DNA from: JAOTVV01 sp041602035 | GTDB taxonomy: Bacteria > Gemmatimonadota > Gemmatimonadetes > Gemmatimonadales > GWC2-71-9 | DNA: 64,000 bases | Direction: 5' to 3' | Assembly (NCBI GenBank): GCA_041602035.1 | Contig: JBFIHA010000008.1 | Coordinates: forward strand, 62,001-126,000 | Shown: piece by piece, positions 17,486 through 25,959 of the stretch | How the letters are laid out: every line of letters starts with the position of its first letter | How positions within the stretch are numbered: position 1 is the first letter of the stretch | Notes under the pieces: model-generated | Told to the model about the DNA's origin: nothing | The model's database searches: none | Seen by the model: only the letters and a program-made list of their open reading frames with translations | Position numbers and translations under genes: made by a program

Positions 17486-18349
17486 GTGCCGTCCGCACGG
17501 CGCCGGGGGTGGGCATCGTCGCCGGTGGGGTTTGTGCGTCGGGTTTTCTGGGGCGCCTACGACGACAAGGTCCTCTTCCTTGCCAGTGCCATGACCTTCG
17601 ACGCCTTGTTGGCGTCGCTCCCCTTGATCCTGCTGCTGATGGCAGTGCTCGGACAGGTCCTGCATACGTCTGGAGACCCGGCGATGCAGGACCTGCTCGA
17701 TTTGTTGGGCCGGGTGCTCCCTCGCTCCTCCGATGCTGGCGACGGACCCATTCGGCGGGCGGAGCGCATTCTCACGGGGGTCGTGGAAACCCGAGCGCAG
17801 CTCTCAGTGTTCGGTCTCCCGTTGTTTCTCGTGCTGGCCACGCGGTTCTTCAGCGGCACGCGCGCGGCCCTGAACGAGGTGTTCGATACCTCGGAGACGC
17901 GGTCGTATCTTCGCGGCAAGATGATCGATCTGAATCTGGTGCTGGTCACCCTCGTCCTGGTAGTGGCCAACACCTACTTGACGCTGCGATTCACGCAGGT
18001 CCCGTGGCTGGGGCGGTTCGCCGCCACCGTGTCGACCTATGTGCTCGGGGTGTTGTTGTTCTACGTGATCTACACCGTTGCTCCCACCCGCCGAATGCGG
18101 CGCGACACGGCAGTGGTCGCGGCCGCGGTCGCGGCCATGGGATTCGAGCTTGCCAAGCGCACGTTCAGCCTCTACCTGTCAGAGGCAGCCACGATCGACC
18201 GCCTCATCTCCAACGCCAACGCCATCGCCGTGCTGCTCTTTGTTCTCTGGATCTACGCCATGTCGTGCGTGTTCCTCCTGGGGGCCGAGGTGGCGGAAAC
18301 GTACGATCTCGTGCGGCGCCAACGTGAGCAACGGGAGATCCTCGCGTGA
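17486..18349 (+). CDS. YihY/BrkB-family inner-membrane protein
   Basis: The 287-residue protein has six predicted membrane segments and the family hallmarks ASAMTFDALLASLPLILLL at the start, FSGTRAALNEVFDTSETRSY in the first half, and AIAVLLFVLWIYAMSCVFLLGAE near the end. YihY/BrkB proteins were once named RNase BN but are now regarded as membrane proteins of unknown transport role. The start is GTG. The protein ends in a charged tail. The following gene begins 34 bases later. Confidence 0.92.
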   Translation: MPSARRRGWASSPVGFVRRVFWGAYDDKVLFLASAMTFDALLASLPLILLLMAVLGQVLHTSGDPAMQDLLDLLGRVLPRSSDAGDGPIRRAERILTGVVETRAQLSVFGLPLFLVLATRFFSGTRAALNEVFDTSETRSYLRGKMIDLNLVLVTLVLVVANTYLTLRFTQVPWLGRFAATVSTYVLGVLLFYVIYTVAPTRRMRRDTAVVAAAVAAMGFELAKRTFSLYLSEAATIDRLISNANAIAVLLFVLWIYAMSCVFLLGAEVAETYDLVRRQREQREILA

Positions 18350-18383
18350 GAGTTTGCGCTCCGAGCACGCACGCGGGTGGATC

Positions 18384-19424
18384 ATGACGCCGCCGCGCCG
18401 CATCGTCGATCTCCGGAGCGATACCGTCACTCGGCCGTCGCCCGCGATGCGGCGCGCCATGGTCGAGGCGGAGGTCGGTGACGATGTGCTCGACGGTGAT
18501 CCGACCACCCGGCGCCTCGAGGAGCGGATTGCCGATCTCCTGGGCATGGACGCCGCGCTTTTCTTCCCGTCGGGTGTCCAGGCCAACCAGACGGCGGTGT
18601 GGCTCCAGGCCGATCGCGGGACCGAAGTCCTCCTCGAGGCGAACGCTCATCTGGTTTTGTACGAGATGGCCGGCATCGCCGGCCTGGCTGGCGCGCAAAT
18701 CCGACCCCTGGCGACGCCGGACGGTCTGCTGACGGCGGAACTCGCGAGGGCTGCCTGGCCGCCACCGTCCCCCCACGTCCCGCGCGTGAGCATGATCGCG
18801 GCGGAGAACACACACAACGCGGCCGGCGGCAAGGTGATGCCTCTCGCCGTGTGGGACGATTTGGTGGGCCTGGCGCGCGACCGTGGCGTGCCGCTCCACC
18901 TGGATGGAGCGAGGCTGTGGCACGCGGCCACGGCCCTCGGGGTTCCGCCGGCCCGCGTCGCGCGAGGGGCCACGTCGGTCATGGTCTCGCTGTCGAAGGG
19001 TCTCGGGTGTCCCGTCGGCAGCTGTCTCGCCGGGAGTGCGGCGTTCATCGGGAGGGCCCGCGAAGCCCGGCGCCGGTTCGGCGGGGCGATGCGGCAGTCC
19101 GGGATACTGGGAGCGGCCGGCCTCTACGCGCTCGACCATAACCTCGATCGGCTCGCGGAAGATCACGCGAAGTCCCGGGCCCTGGCGGAGTCGCTTGCGG
19201 GACACCGGGCCGTGCGTCCCCTCACGCCGGAGTCCAACATTGTCATGTTGGACCTCGTCGGCGACGGCTTATTGGCAGATGCGGTGTTGCCCCGCCTGGC
19301 TGCGGAGGGCGTGCTGCTCGTGCCGTTCGGCCCCACGCGACTGCGGGCGGTCACGCACCTCGACGTGTCGGCGGACGACGTGACGTGGGCCGGACAAGTG
19401 ATCGGGCGAGCGCTGTCCGCGTGA
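18384..19424 (+). CDS. Low-specificity L-threonine aldolase
   Basis: This 346-residue PLP enzyme splits L-threonine or allo-threonine into glycine and acetaldehyde. It starts with VDLRSDTVTRPSPAMR, typical of the family, then shows DDVLDGDPTTRRLE. The cofactor-binding lysine is Lys205 in SLSKGLGCPVGS, and the Asp and Arg of HLDGARLWHA bind the PLP ring and substrate. The length is as expected. The same frame is open further upstream, but that part lies over the YihY-family gene, and the chosen ATG is where similarity begins. Confidence 0.93.
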   Translation: MTPPRRIVDLRSDTVTRPSPAMRRAMVEAEVGDDVLDGDPTTRRLEERIADLLGMDAALFFPSGVQANQTAVWLQADRGTEVLLEANAHLVLYEMAGIAGLAGAQIRPLATPDGLLTAELARAAWPPPSPHVPRVSMIAAENTHNAAGGKVMPLAVWDDLVGLARDRGVPLHLDGARLWHAATALGVPPARVARGATSVMVSLSKGLGCPVGSCLAGSAAFIGRAREARRRFGGAMRQSGILGAAGLYALDHNLDRLAEDHAKSRALAESLAGHRAVRPLTPESNIVMLDLVGDGLLADAVLPRLAAEGVLLVPFGPTRLRAVTHLDVSADDVTWAGQVIGRALSA

Positions 19425-19519
19425 ACACTCTCGTCCGAACACGGTGGTGATCAGCTGGGCGAGGACGTTCCGTTCGCGAGTGATGACTTGGCGATCCTGA
19501 CCCGGATCCGCGAGGTGGT

Positions 19520-20866
19520 ATGCATGTCGTCGTAGTCGGTGCCGGAGAGGTTGGCTATCACGTCGCGGACCGCCTGGCAACCCTCCAGCACGACGTCGTG
19601 GTGGTCGATGTGGAGCCTCGGCGTCTCGAATACGTGGCCAATCATCTGGACGTCGCGGTCATTGAGGGAAGCGGCACCAGCATGGCCACGCTCGAAGAGG
19701 CCGGCATTCGGAAGGCGGCGCTGTTGCTTGCCGTCACCAACGTCGACGAGGTGAACCTCGTCACGTGCATGAGTGCCCGCGAGGTGGAGCCGCTCACCAC
19801 GGTGGCGCGGGTGTCCAACCCCACGTTCTATCGCGATGCGCGTAATCTGCGGCCCGCGGCCTTCGGGGTCGACGTGCTGATCAACCCCGAGCGGGAGTTG
19901 GCGCTCGAGACGGTGCGGCTCCTCAAATCGACCGCCGCCACGGACGTGGTCGTGTTTGCTGGCGGGGCAGTGCAGCTGTTGGGCTTGATGGTGGCCCCCG
20001 GGGCCCCCGTCGCCGGGCGGCGGCTCGCCGATCTCGCAGCGGAGCACGGCGATCGGCCCATTCTCACGGTCGCGGTGGAGCGCGACGGGGCGACGATCGT
20101 GCCCAGGGGCGACACGGAAATCCGCGCCGGTGATCATCTGTTCGTGGCGACCAAGGCCGAAGAGGTGTCGACGTCGCTCGAGCTGGTGGGCTACCGGCCG
20201 TCGACGGTTCGTCGGGTGATCGTCACCGGTGGGAGCACCGAGGCATTCTACCTGTCCCACTTGCTGCAGCAGCAGCGGGTGCAGACAACGCTGCTGATCG
20301 AGGATCGTCATCGAGCTCAGGAGCTTGCCGAGGAGCTCGACAAGGTGCTCGTGCTGCACGGCGATGCCACGGATGTGGAGTTGCTGGAGCTCGAGGGCGT
20401 CGGCGGGGCCGATGGATTCGTGGCCCTGACGGAACAGGACGAGATCAACATCCTGTCATCCCTGGTTGCCAAGCGCGCGGGCGCGCGGCAGGTCATCACG
20501 CTGGTCAACAAGCGGGACTACATCCCGCTCGCGCGCCACATCGGCTTGGACGCGGCCGTGAGCCCTCGCCTGTCCGCTGCCAACGCGATTCTGCGTCATG
20601 TGCGCCGCGGTAGCGTGACCCGTGTCGCCACCTTCGAGGGGAGTGATGCCGAAGCGATCGCCTTCACGGTCTCGCCAACATCGCCGGTAGCGGGAAAGTC
20701 GCTTGCCGAGGCTGGCATCCCCGCAGGGGCGATCATCGCGGCCATCGTGCGCGGATCGGAGGTGGTCGTCCCGCGAGGGCAGGATCGGATCGAGGTCGGT
20801 GACTCCGTCATCGTATTCACACTTCCGGAGGCCGCCCAGGCCGTCAGCGAGTACTTCCCGGCGTGA
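19520..20866 (+). CDS. trkA: Trk potassium uptake regulatory protein TrkA
   Basis: The 448-residue protein is the cytoplasmic NAD-binding subunit that gates TrkH. It has two RCK units in tandem. The first Rossmann fold is clear (VVVGAGEVGYHVAD at the N-terminus), and the second starts near residue 232 with a degenerate glycine motif (VIVTGGSTEAF). Each is followed by an RCK-C domain, the last ending VGDSVIVFTLPEAA. The ATG has GAGGTGG close upstream. The stop overlaps the GTG of trkH (GTGA), so the two subunits are translationally coupled. Confidence 0.95.
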   Translation: MHVVVVGAGEVGYHVADRLATLQHDVVVVDVEPRRLEYVANHLDVAVIEGSGTSMATLEEAGIRKAALLLAVTNVDEVNLVTCMSAREVEPLTTVARVSNPTFYRDARNLRPAAFGVDVLINPERELALETVRLLKSTAATDVVVFAGGAVQLLGLMVAPGAPVAGRRLADLAAEHGDRPILTVAVERDGATIVPRGDTEIRAGDHLFVATKAEEVSTSLELVGYRPSTVRRVIVTGGSTEAFYLSHLLQQQRVQTTLLIEDRHRAQELAEELDKVLVLHGDATDVELLELEGVGGADGFVALTEQDEINILSSLVAKRAGARQVITLVNKRDYIPLARHIGLDAAVSPRLSAANAILRHVRRGSVTRVATFEGSDAEAIAFTVSPTSPVAGKSLAEAGIPAGAIIAAIVRGSEVVVPRGQDRIEVGDSVIVFTLPEAAQAVSEYFPA

Positions 20867-22308
20867 ACTTCCGCGAAGTCCTGCACGTCATTGGGGCCCT
20901 GCTCATGTGGACGGCGGGCGCCATGCTCCTGCCGACGGTGTACGCTGCCGGCGAGGGACTGTTCGTGCCGTGGATGGCGGCGGCCCTGGGGACTGCGGTG
21001 CTTGGCCTCGCCCTCTGGCGCCTCACGCCGCGAGAAATCGTCATCAATCCGCGCGAGGGTGTCGCCATCGTGGGGCTGGGATGGACGGCCGTCGTGCTGG
21101 CAGGCGCCGTGCCGTTCGTCGTTACCGGCGTGGCACCCACCGTGGCGGGCGCGGTGTTCGAGTCGGTCTCGGGCTTCACGACCACGGGAGCCACCATCTT
21201 CCCAGTGATCGAAGATCTCCCCCGCAGCATACTGCTATGGCGGAGCGTCAGCCATTGGCTCGGCGGCATGGGGATCATCGTGCTCGGCGTGGCGATTCTC
21301 CCGCTCCTCGGCATGGGCGGCGCGCAGCTGTTTCATGCCGAAGCGCCCGGCATACCAACTGACAGGCTCCGGCCGCGAATTGCTTCGACCGCTCGGCTGT
21401 TGTGGGGAGTGTATGCGCTGCTCACGGCGGCGCTCGCCGGTGTCTATCTCTTGTTGGATATGGACGTGTTCGAGGCTGTGAACCATGCCATGAGTTGTCT
21501 CGCCACCGGCGGGTTCTCGACCCGAACGGCGTCCATGGGAGCATTCTCGCCCGCCACCCAGTGGGTCACGATGCTGTTCATGATCGTGGCGGGCACGAAC
21601 TTCACGCTCCACTATCGCGTGCTGAGCGGGCGCCTCGATGCGTGGGTGCGGGACGAAGAGTGGCGCTGGTACGTCGGGTCGATGGCCACGGCATGGGCGT
21701 TGGTGTTCGTCGCGCTTGGTCTCTCGCAGGGCTGGAGTGCGGGGGTCGCGCGCCAGGCCATGTTCAACGTCACCGCGGTGCACACCACCACGGGGTTCGC
21801 CACCGCGGATTTCGGCCTGTGGCCGGCATTCACTCAGGTGATGCTCTTGGGGCTCATGTTCATGGGCGCCATGGGTGGATCCACCGGAGGAGGGTTCAAA
21901 TCGGTGCGGGCCGGCGTCGTGCTGAAGCACGTCGCCGGGGAGCTCCGCAAGGTGCTCCACCCGCGCGCTGTCGTTGTCACGAAGCTCGGTGGCCGCGCCG
22001 TGCGTCCGGAGGTCCTCCACAACGTGCTGGCGTTCCTGGCGCTGTATATCGTGACGCACGGCGTTGGCACGCTACTCCTGGCGGCGATGGGTGAGGATCT
22101 TGTCACCGCCCTCAGTGCCTCCCTGGCCGCGATGAGCAGTATTGGCCCGGGTCTGGGCGATGTTGGGCCCGCGTCGCATTACGGCCATCTGAGCGGTGCA
22201 GCGCACGTGGTGCTCTCGCTCCTGATGCTGCTCGGGCGGCTGGAATTCTACACGCTGCTCGTGCTGGTCTTCCCGGGAACGTGGGCCAGCTTCCGTGCGG
22301 CAGAGTGA
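20863..22308 (+). CDS. trkH: Trk potassium uptake channel subunit TrkH
   Basis: The 481-residue membrane protein has the four pore-loop repeats of the Trk/Ktr/HKT superfamily. The filter segments are VSGFTTTGATIF, LATGGFSTRTA, TTTGFATADF and MSSIGPGLGDVG. Each is flanked by membrane helices. The TrkH signature region GAMGGSTGGGFKSVRAGVV is intact. Together with TrkA it imports K+ driven by the membrane potential. The start is a GTG that overlaps trkA. A Kef-type K+/H+ antiporter elsewhere in the window (33341-35377) would provide the opposing flux. Confidence 0.95.
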   Translation: MNFREVLHVIGALLMWTAGAMLLPTVYAAGEGLFVPWMAAALGTAVLGLALWRLTPREIVINPREGVAIVGLGWTAVVLAGAVPFVVTGVAPTVAGAVFESVSGFTTTGATIFPVIEDLPRSILLWRSVSHWLGGMGIIVLGVAILPLLGMGGAQLFHAEAPGIPTDRLRPRIASTARLLWGVYALLTAALAGVYLLLDMDVFEAVNHAMSCLATGGFSTRTASMGAFSPATQWVTMLFMIVAGTNFTLHYRVLSGRLDAWVRDEEWRWYVGSMATAWALVFVALGLSQGWSAGVARQAMFNVTAVHTTTGFATADFGLWPAFTQVMLLGLMFMGAMGGSTGGGFKSVRAGVVLKHVAGELRKVLHPRAVVVTKLGGRAVRPEVLHNVLAFLALYIVTHGVGTLLLAAMGEDLVTALSASLAAMSSIGPGLGDVGPASHYGHLSGAAHVVLSLLMLLGRLEFYTLLVLVFPGTWASFRAAE

Positions 22309-22363
22309 GCCGCGCGCCGAAGCTGCCGGTACTGCCACGTTGTCGTCGGCAGGGCTACCTTTC

Positions 22364-22468
22364 GGGTGCCCCAGGTCCGGGGGGCCCGTGCGCACGAACC
22401 GCGTCAGGACCGTGCAGGTAGCAGCGCTAAGTGATGTCGCGGGTCGCTTCGGGGTGCCTGGGGCACTT
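22364..22468 (+). ncRNA. ffs: Signal recognition particle 4.5S RNA
   Basis: The segment folds as a bacterial SRP RNA. A perfect 10-bp closing helix joins GTGCCCCAGG (22366-22375) with CCTGGGGCAC (22457-22466). The conserved domain IV is exact in its internal loops: GCG-TCAGG-ACC on the 5' side (22401-22411) and GGT-AGCAG-CGC on the 3' side (22417-22427). A further GGCCCG/CGGGTC helix lies between them. The apical loop is GTGCA, five bases, rather than the usual GGAA or GNRA tetraloop. It lies just upstream of dnaX, a common genomic position for this gene. About 105 bases means the short form without an Alu domain. The ends are approximate. Confidence 0.85.
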
Positions 22469-22473
22469 ATCTT
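22468..22473 (+). promoter_or_regulatory. TATCTT -10-like box before dnaX
   Basis: TATCTT lies directly after the SRP RNA closing helix and ends 9 bases before the dnaX ATG. No Shine-Dalgarno is present. It could serve a leaderless dnaX mRNA separate from the SRP transcript. Confidence 0.35.
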
Positions 22474-22482
22474 CGATCCCCA

Positions 22483-24168
22483 ATGACGTATCTCGCGCTC
22501 GCCCGGAAATATCGACCGACGCGGTTCGCTGAACTCGTCGCCCAATCCCACGTCGCCGCGGGCTTGGGTGGAGCGGTGGCACGCGACCGCGTGGCGCACG
22601 CGTACCTCCTCACGGGGCCTCGCGGTGTGGGGAAAACGAGCGCCGCTCGCATCCTGGCTATGGCCCTCAACTGCGAAGCGCGCGCGGACGACGGCGAGCC
22701 CTGCGGCACGTGCGATTCCTGTCGACGCATCTGGTCCGGAGGGGCGAACCTGGACGTGGTCGAGATCGACGCCGCGAGCAACCGAGGCGTGGACGACGCA
22801 CGGGACCTGCGTGAGCGCGCCTCGTACGCGGCCAGCGGGGCCGGACGGTTCAAGGTGTACATCATCGACGAGGCGCACATGCTCACGCGGGAGGCGTGGA
22901 ACGCACTCCTCAAGATCCTCGAGGAACCGCCGCCCCGAGTGGTGTTCGTGTTCGCGACGACGGAGCCGCAGAAGATCGCGAATACCGCAGCTCCGGTGAT
23001 GAGCCGCGTGCAGCGGTTCGATTTTCGGCGGCTCGGACCCTCCACGATTGTCCAGCGTCTCGAGGCCGTCGCTACGCAGGAGGCGATCGACATCGAACCG
23101 GAGGCGCTGCACCTGATCGCCCGCGTGGCTCGCGGCGGGATGCGCGACGCCCTCTCCATGCTCGATCAAGCCGTGGCCTTCGGATCGGGACGGATTTTGG
23201 CCGCGCGGGTCCGCGATGCCCTCGGCCTCATCGACGACGAGATGTATGCCGAGCTGCTGGACCTCGTGGCCGGCGGCGACTCGGCCGGCGTGTTCCCCTA
23301 TGTGGCTCGCTTGGTCGATGCCGGTGTAGACCTGGCGGAGTTCATCGGCGGCGCCGGTGAGGTGCTGCGGGCCTTCCTGGTGCGCCTCCTGGGGGGCGAG
23401 CCAGAGGGTGTAACCGAGGTTCTCCGGGGCGCCATCGATCGTCACGTCTCCGACTACGCGACCGGCGATCTCATGCGGATGCTCAAGCTCTTGACCGATG
23501 CCGAGGCGGCCATCCGCCGCAGTCCCAACGCCCGGCTCCAGGTGGAAGTGCTGCTGCTCCAGTGGACGCTGCTCGATCGCACCGTCGAGCTCGGCGAGAT
23601 CCTGAGCGCGCTCGGTGGTGCGGCACCCCCTGGGAGTCGGAGCCCCCACCACGCTGGCGCGCCGCGCCGACGAACGTCACCGGCGCCGGCCAACACCGCT
23701 CCAGCAGCAGCGCCCGCCCAATCCGGCAGTGCCGCAACCAGGCCCCCGTCGCCACGGCCGGCGACCACGGTCGAGGGTCCGCTGACGCTCGAGCACGTTC
23801 GGGCCCACTGGCCGGCGGTGCTGGACGAGGTTGCACAGCGGCGTCGCATGCTGCGTGAGGCGCTCGCAGAGGCCGTTCCCGCGGCGCTCGAGGGCGAGGA
23901 ACTGGTCATCGACGTCGGAGGCGGTGATGCCCACGTCGACGGCCTGGCACGGAGCAGTGTCGACGTATCGCGCGCCATCGAGACGGTCATCGGGCAGCGG
24001 GTACGGACCACGTTCCGATCGGCAGAGTCACCGTCCACCACGTCCACGCCCCCGGGGCGGCGGCTCGACGACAGCACCGATCGGGAGCGGCGACTGCAGC
24101 ACTATCGGGAGAAAGATCCCGCACTGGATGCGGCCGCCGAAGCGCTGGATCTCGAACTCCTAGAGTAA
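22483..24168 (+). CDS. dnaX: DNA polymerase III subunit gamma/tau
   Basis: The 561-residue clamp-loader ATPase shows LARKYRPTRFAELVAQSH at the N-terminus, Walker A GPRGVGKT (45-52), zinc ligands Cys64, Cys74, Cys77 and Cys80, and Walker B DEAH (129-132). The SRC-type motif is represented by MSRVQRFDF. Domain III follows to about residue 370, then a Pro/Ala-rich linker and a tau-like C-terminal part. No A-rich slippery heptamer was seen, so a shorter gamma product by frameshifting is not supported. It heads the conserved dnaX-ybaB-recR cluster. Confidence 0.95.
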   Translation: MTYLALARKYRPTRFAELVAQSHVAAGLGGAVARDRVAHAYLLTGPRGVGKTSAARILAMALNCEARADDGEPCGTCDSCRRIWSGGANLDVVEIDAASNRGVDDARDLRERASYAASGAGRFKVYIIDEAHMLTREAWNALLKILEEPPPRVVFVFATTEPQKIANTAAPVMSRVQRFDFRRLGPSTIVQRLEAVATQEAIDIEPEALHLIARVARGGMRDALSMLDQAVAFGSGRILAARVRDALGLIDDEMYAELLDLVAGGDSAGVFPYVARLVDAGVDLAEFIGGAGEVLRAFLVRLLGGEPEGVTEVLRGAIDRHVSDYATGDLMRMLKLLTDAEAAIRRSPNARLQVEVLLLQWTLLDRTVELGEILSALGGAAPPGSRSPHHAGAPRRRTSPAPANTAPAAAPAQSGSAATRPPSPRPATTVEGPLTLEHVRAHWPAVLDEVAQRRRMLREALAEAVPAALEGEELVIDVGGGDAHVDGLARSSVDVSRAIETVIGQRVRTTFRSAESPSTTSTPPGRRLDDSTDRERRLQHYREKDPALDAAAEALDLELLE

Positions 24169-24240
24169 CTTGCGAGGCCTCACGGGGTAGGGTAGGTTGC
24201 AGGCTCGGATCGAAGAACTCGGAACCCTCACGACGCACGT

Positions 24241-24558
24241 ATGGCTGATCTCTCTCAGCTACTTCAGCTGGGCCAGCAGATGCAGGGACGGCTGACCCAA
24301 ATGCAGACGGAACTCGCCGAGCAGAGCGTCACGGGCTCAGCCGGCGGGGGCATGGTCAAGATCACCGCGGATGGCCGGGGGCAGGTGCGGTCGGTGTCGA
24401 TCGACCCGGCAGCCCTCGCCGACGCCGACGTTGAGATGCTGGAAGATCTGGTACTCGCGGCCGTGGCGGACGCGCAGCGACGCGCCGAGGAGCTGTACCG
24501 GAGCGAACTGAAGAAGCTCGCAGGGGGGGTCCCGCTCCCATTCCAGTTTCCAATTTGA
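24241..24558 (+). CDS. YbaB/EbfC nucleoid-associated protein
   Basis: The 105-residue protein has the family's N-terminal helix rich in Gln and Met (LLQLGQQMQGRLTQMQTELA), the core GGGMVKITADGRGQVRSVSIDP, and the C-terminal helix DAQRRAEELYRSELKK. Family members are dimeric DNA-binding proteins shaped like tweezers. Its position between dnaX and recR is conserved across bacteria. It is followed after three bases by recR. Confidence 0.93.
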   Translation: MADLSQLLQLGQQMQGRLTQMQTELAEQSVTGSAGGGMVKITADGRGQVRSVSIDPAALADADVEMLEDLVLAAVADAQRRAEELYRSELKKLAGGVPLPFQFPI

Positions 24559-24561
24559 GCC

Positions 24562-25155
24562 GTGGCGGCCATCGACGACCTGATCGGCGAATTGAGCAAG
24601 CTCCCGGGGATTGGGAGGAAGACGGCCACCCGACTCACGTACTTCTTGTTGAAGCAACCCCCTGATGCCGGTCGCCGGCTGGCTCGCGCGGTGGAGGCGG
24701 TCGTTACGCGGGTCGGCCCCTGCTCGGTGTGCGGGAACCTCGGAGAGTCGGACCCGTGTGTCATCTGCGAGGATGCCCGCCGCGACCGTTCCACCGTGTG
24801 TGTCGTCGAGGAAGCGTCGGATATCGGGGCCATCGAGCGGACCGGGGAGTATCGGGGTGTGTACCACGTCCTCGGCGGACACTTGTCGCCACTGGACGGC
24901 ATCGGGCCCGACGATCTCCGCTTCGACGGGCTGCGGGCGCGCCTGACCAACGGCTCATCGGTTCGCGAAGTGATCGTGGCGACGAATCCCTCGATGGAGG
25001 GAGAAGTGACCGCCACGTACGTACGGGGAGTCGTCGAGGGGCAGGGCGTGCGGGTGACCCGCATTGCGTTGGGCTTGCCGGTCGGTGGCGACCTGGAGTA
25101 CGCCGACAACGTCACGATCGCGCGGGCCCTCGCGGCCAGGCGCGAGATGGAATGA
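24562..25155 (+). CDS. recR: Recombination protein RecR
   Basis: The 197-residue protein acts with RecF and RecO to load RecA at gaps. It has the N-terminal helix-hairpin-helix LSKLPGIGRKTATRLTYFLL, a four-cysteine zinc finger (CSVCGNLGESDPCVIC), and a Toprim domain beginning VCVVEEASDIGAIERTGEY with the later conserved NPSMEGEVTATYV. The start is GTG. The stop is one base from the ATG of the next small gene. Confidence 0.96.
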   Translation: MAAIDDLIGELSKLPGIGRKTATRLTYFLLKQPPDAGRRLARAVEAVVTRVGPCSVCGNLGESDPCVICEDARRDRSTVCVVEEASDIGAIERTGEYRGVYHVLGGHLSPLDGIGPDDLRFDGLRARLTNGSSVREVIVATNPSMEGEVTATYVRGVVEGQGVRVTRIALGLPVGGDLEYADNVTIARALAARREME

Positions 25156-25156
25156 C

Positions 25157-25441
25157 ATGAGCGGTCGGGTGCGGGTGCTCGTGGTGGGCTTCGCTGTCGG
25201 TGCGGTCCTCGGTACCGTGGTGGCACGGCACTCGGCGGGACGGCACCGTCAGGCGTTGTTCAGTGGCCGTCCGCTCCGACGCCTGTCGGCGTTGAGCTAC
25301 GTGGGGAAGCATCCGTCGGTGGAGGCGGTTCGGCTGTTGCACGACTACCTCGCGTGGGAGCAGCATCCCATGCTGCGGCGCCGCGCCGAACGCGTCGTTC
25401 GGCGCATGGAAGCGAGACTCGCTGAGGTGAAGACCGGATGA
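25157..25441 (+). CDS. Small membrane-anchored protein coupled to mglB
   Basis: The 94-residue protein has one N-terminal membrane segment (about 5-24, VRVLVVGFAVGAVLGTVVA) and a basic, helical cytoplasmic part. Residues about 40-90 contain two helical hairpin-like units (RRLSALSYVGKHPSVEAVRL and HPMLRRRAERVVRRMEARL) that could form one HEAT-like repeat pair. It starts one base after the recR stop, and its own stop overlaps the mglB ATG (ATGA). No known family was recognised. The tight coupling to mglB-mglA makes a role as a membrane partner of that switch a reasonable guess, not a demonstrated one. Confidence 0.75.
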   Translation: MSGRVRVLVVGFAVGAVLGTVVARHSAGRHRQALFSGRPLRRLSALSYVGKHPSVEAVRLLHDYLAWEQHPMLRRRAERVVRRMEARLAEVKTG

Positions 25442-25941
25442 CTGGTGCAGGCACCTGGTCGCTCGACGAGCACCACTATCGCCAGATCACGGCGCACTTG
25501 GGGTCGCTCCTGAAGGAGTCGAACGCGCGGTGCGCGCTGCTCGTCGATCGTGCGGGACAGCTCTTGGCGAGCACGGGGGAACAGCTCACGTTCGATCCCA
25601 CCGCGTTCGCGTCGCTGACGGCCGCCGACTTCAGCGCCAACGACCAGCTCGCCAAGATGATCGGCGAGCCGGAGTTCGCCTCGTTGTTCCACCAGGGCGA
25701 ACACGAGTCGATGTATCTCGCAGATGTCGCGCGGCGTGTCATTCTCGTCGTGTTGTTCGACGAGCGGACCACGGTCGGCCTCGTCCGACTCCGCGTCAAG
25801 CAGACCGTGGCGGACCTGACGGAGCTGTTTGAACGGCTGTTCCGTCGCGCGGCGTCACCGGAGCCCGAGGGGATGAGTGAACGGCCTGGTGGCCCGCTCG
25901 CGGGCGCCGAAGACGAGATCGACCGACTGTTCGGGGATTAG
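25438..25941 (+). CDS. mglB: MglB-like roadblock/LC7 protein
   Basis: The 167-residue protein has a roadblock/LC7 domain (about 10-130) with typical pieces CALLVDRAGQLLASTGEQ, SLTAADFSANDQLAKMIGE and a VGLVRLRVK strand. Roadblock proteins of the MglB type act as GTPase-activating proteins for MglA and set cell polarity. The C-terminal tail (about 135-167) is acidic and Gly/Pro-rich, ending EDEIDRLFGD. The ATG overlaps the stop of the small membrane protein. The mglA gene follows after 18 bases. Confidence 0.9.
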   Translation: MTGAGTWSLDEHHYRQITAHLGSLLKESNARCALLVDRAGQLLASTGEQLTFDPTAFASLTAADFSANDQLAKMIGEPEFASLFHQGEHESMYLADVARRVILVVLFDERTTVGLVRLRVKQTVADLTELFERLFRRAASPEPEGMSERPGGPLAGAEDEIDRLFGD

Positions 25942-25959
25942 GGGGAGGCTCGTGCGACC

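Noticed and set aside
22072..23652. 526-residue minus-strand open frame across ffs and dnaX
   Set aside because: It covers the conserved SRP RNA and dnaX on the other strand and shows no protein motif.
22483..24168. Programmed frameshift in dnaX giving a gamma form
   Set aside because: No A-rich slippery heptamer occurs, and the frame is continuous to the end of tau.
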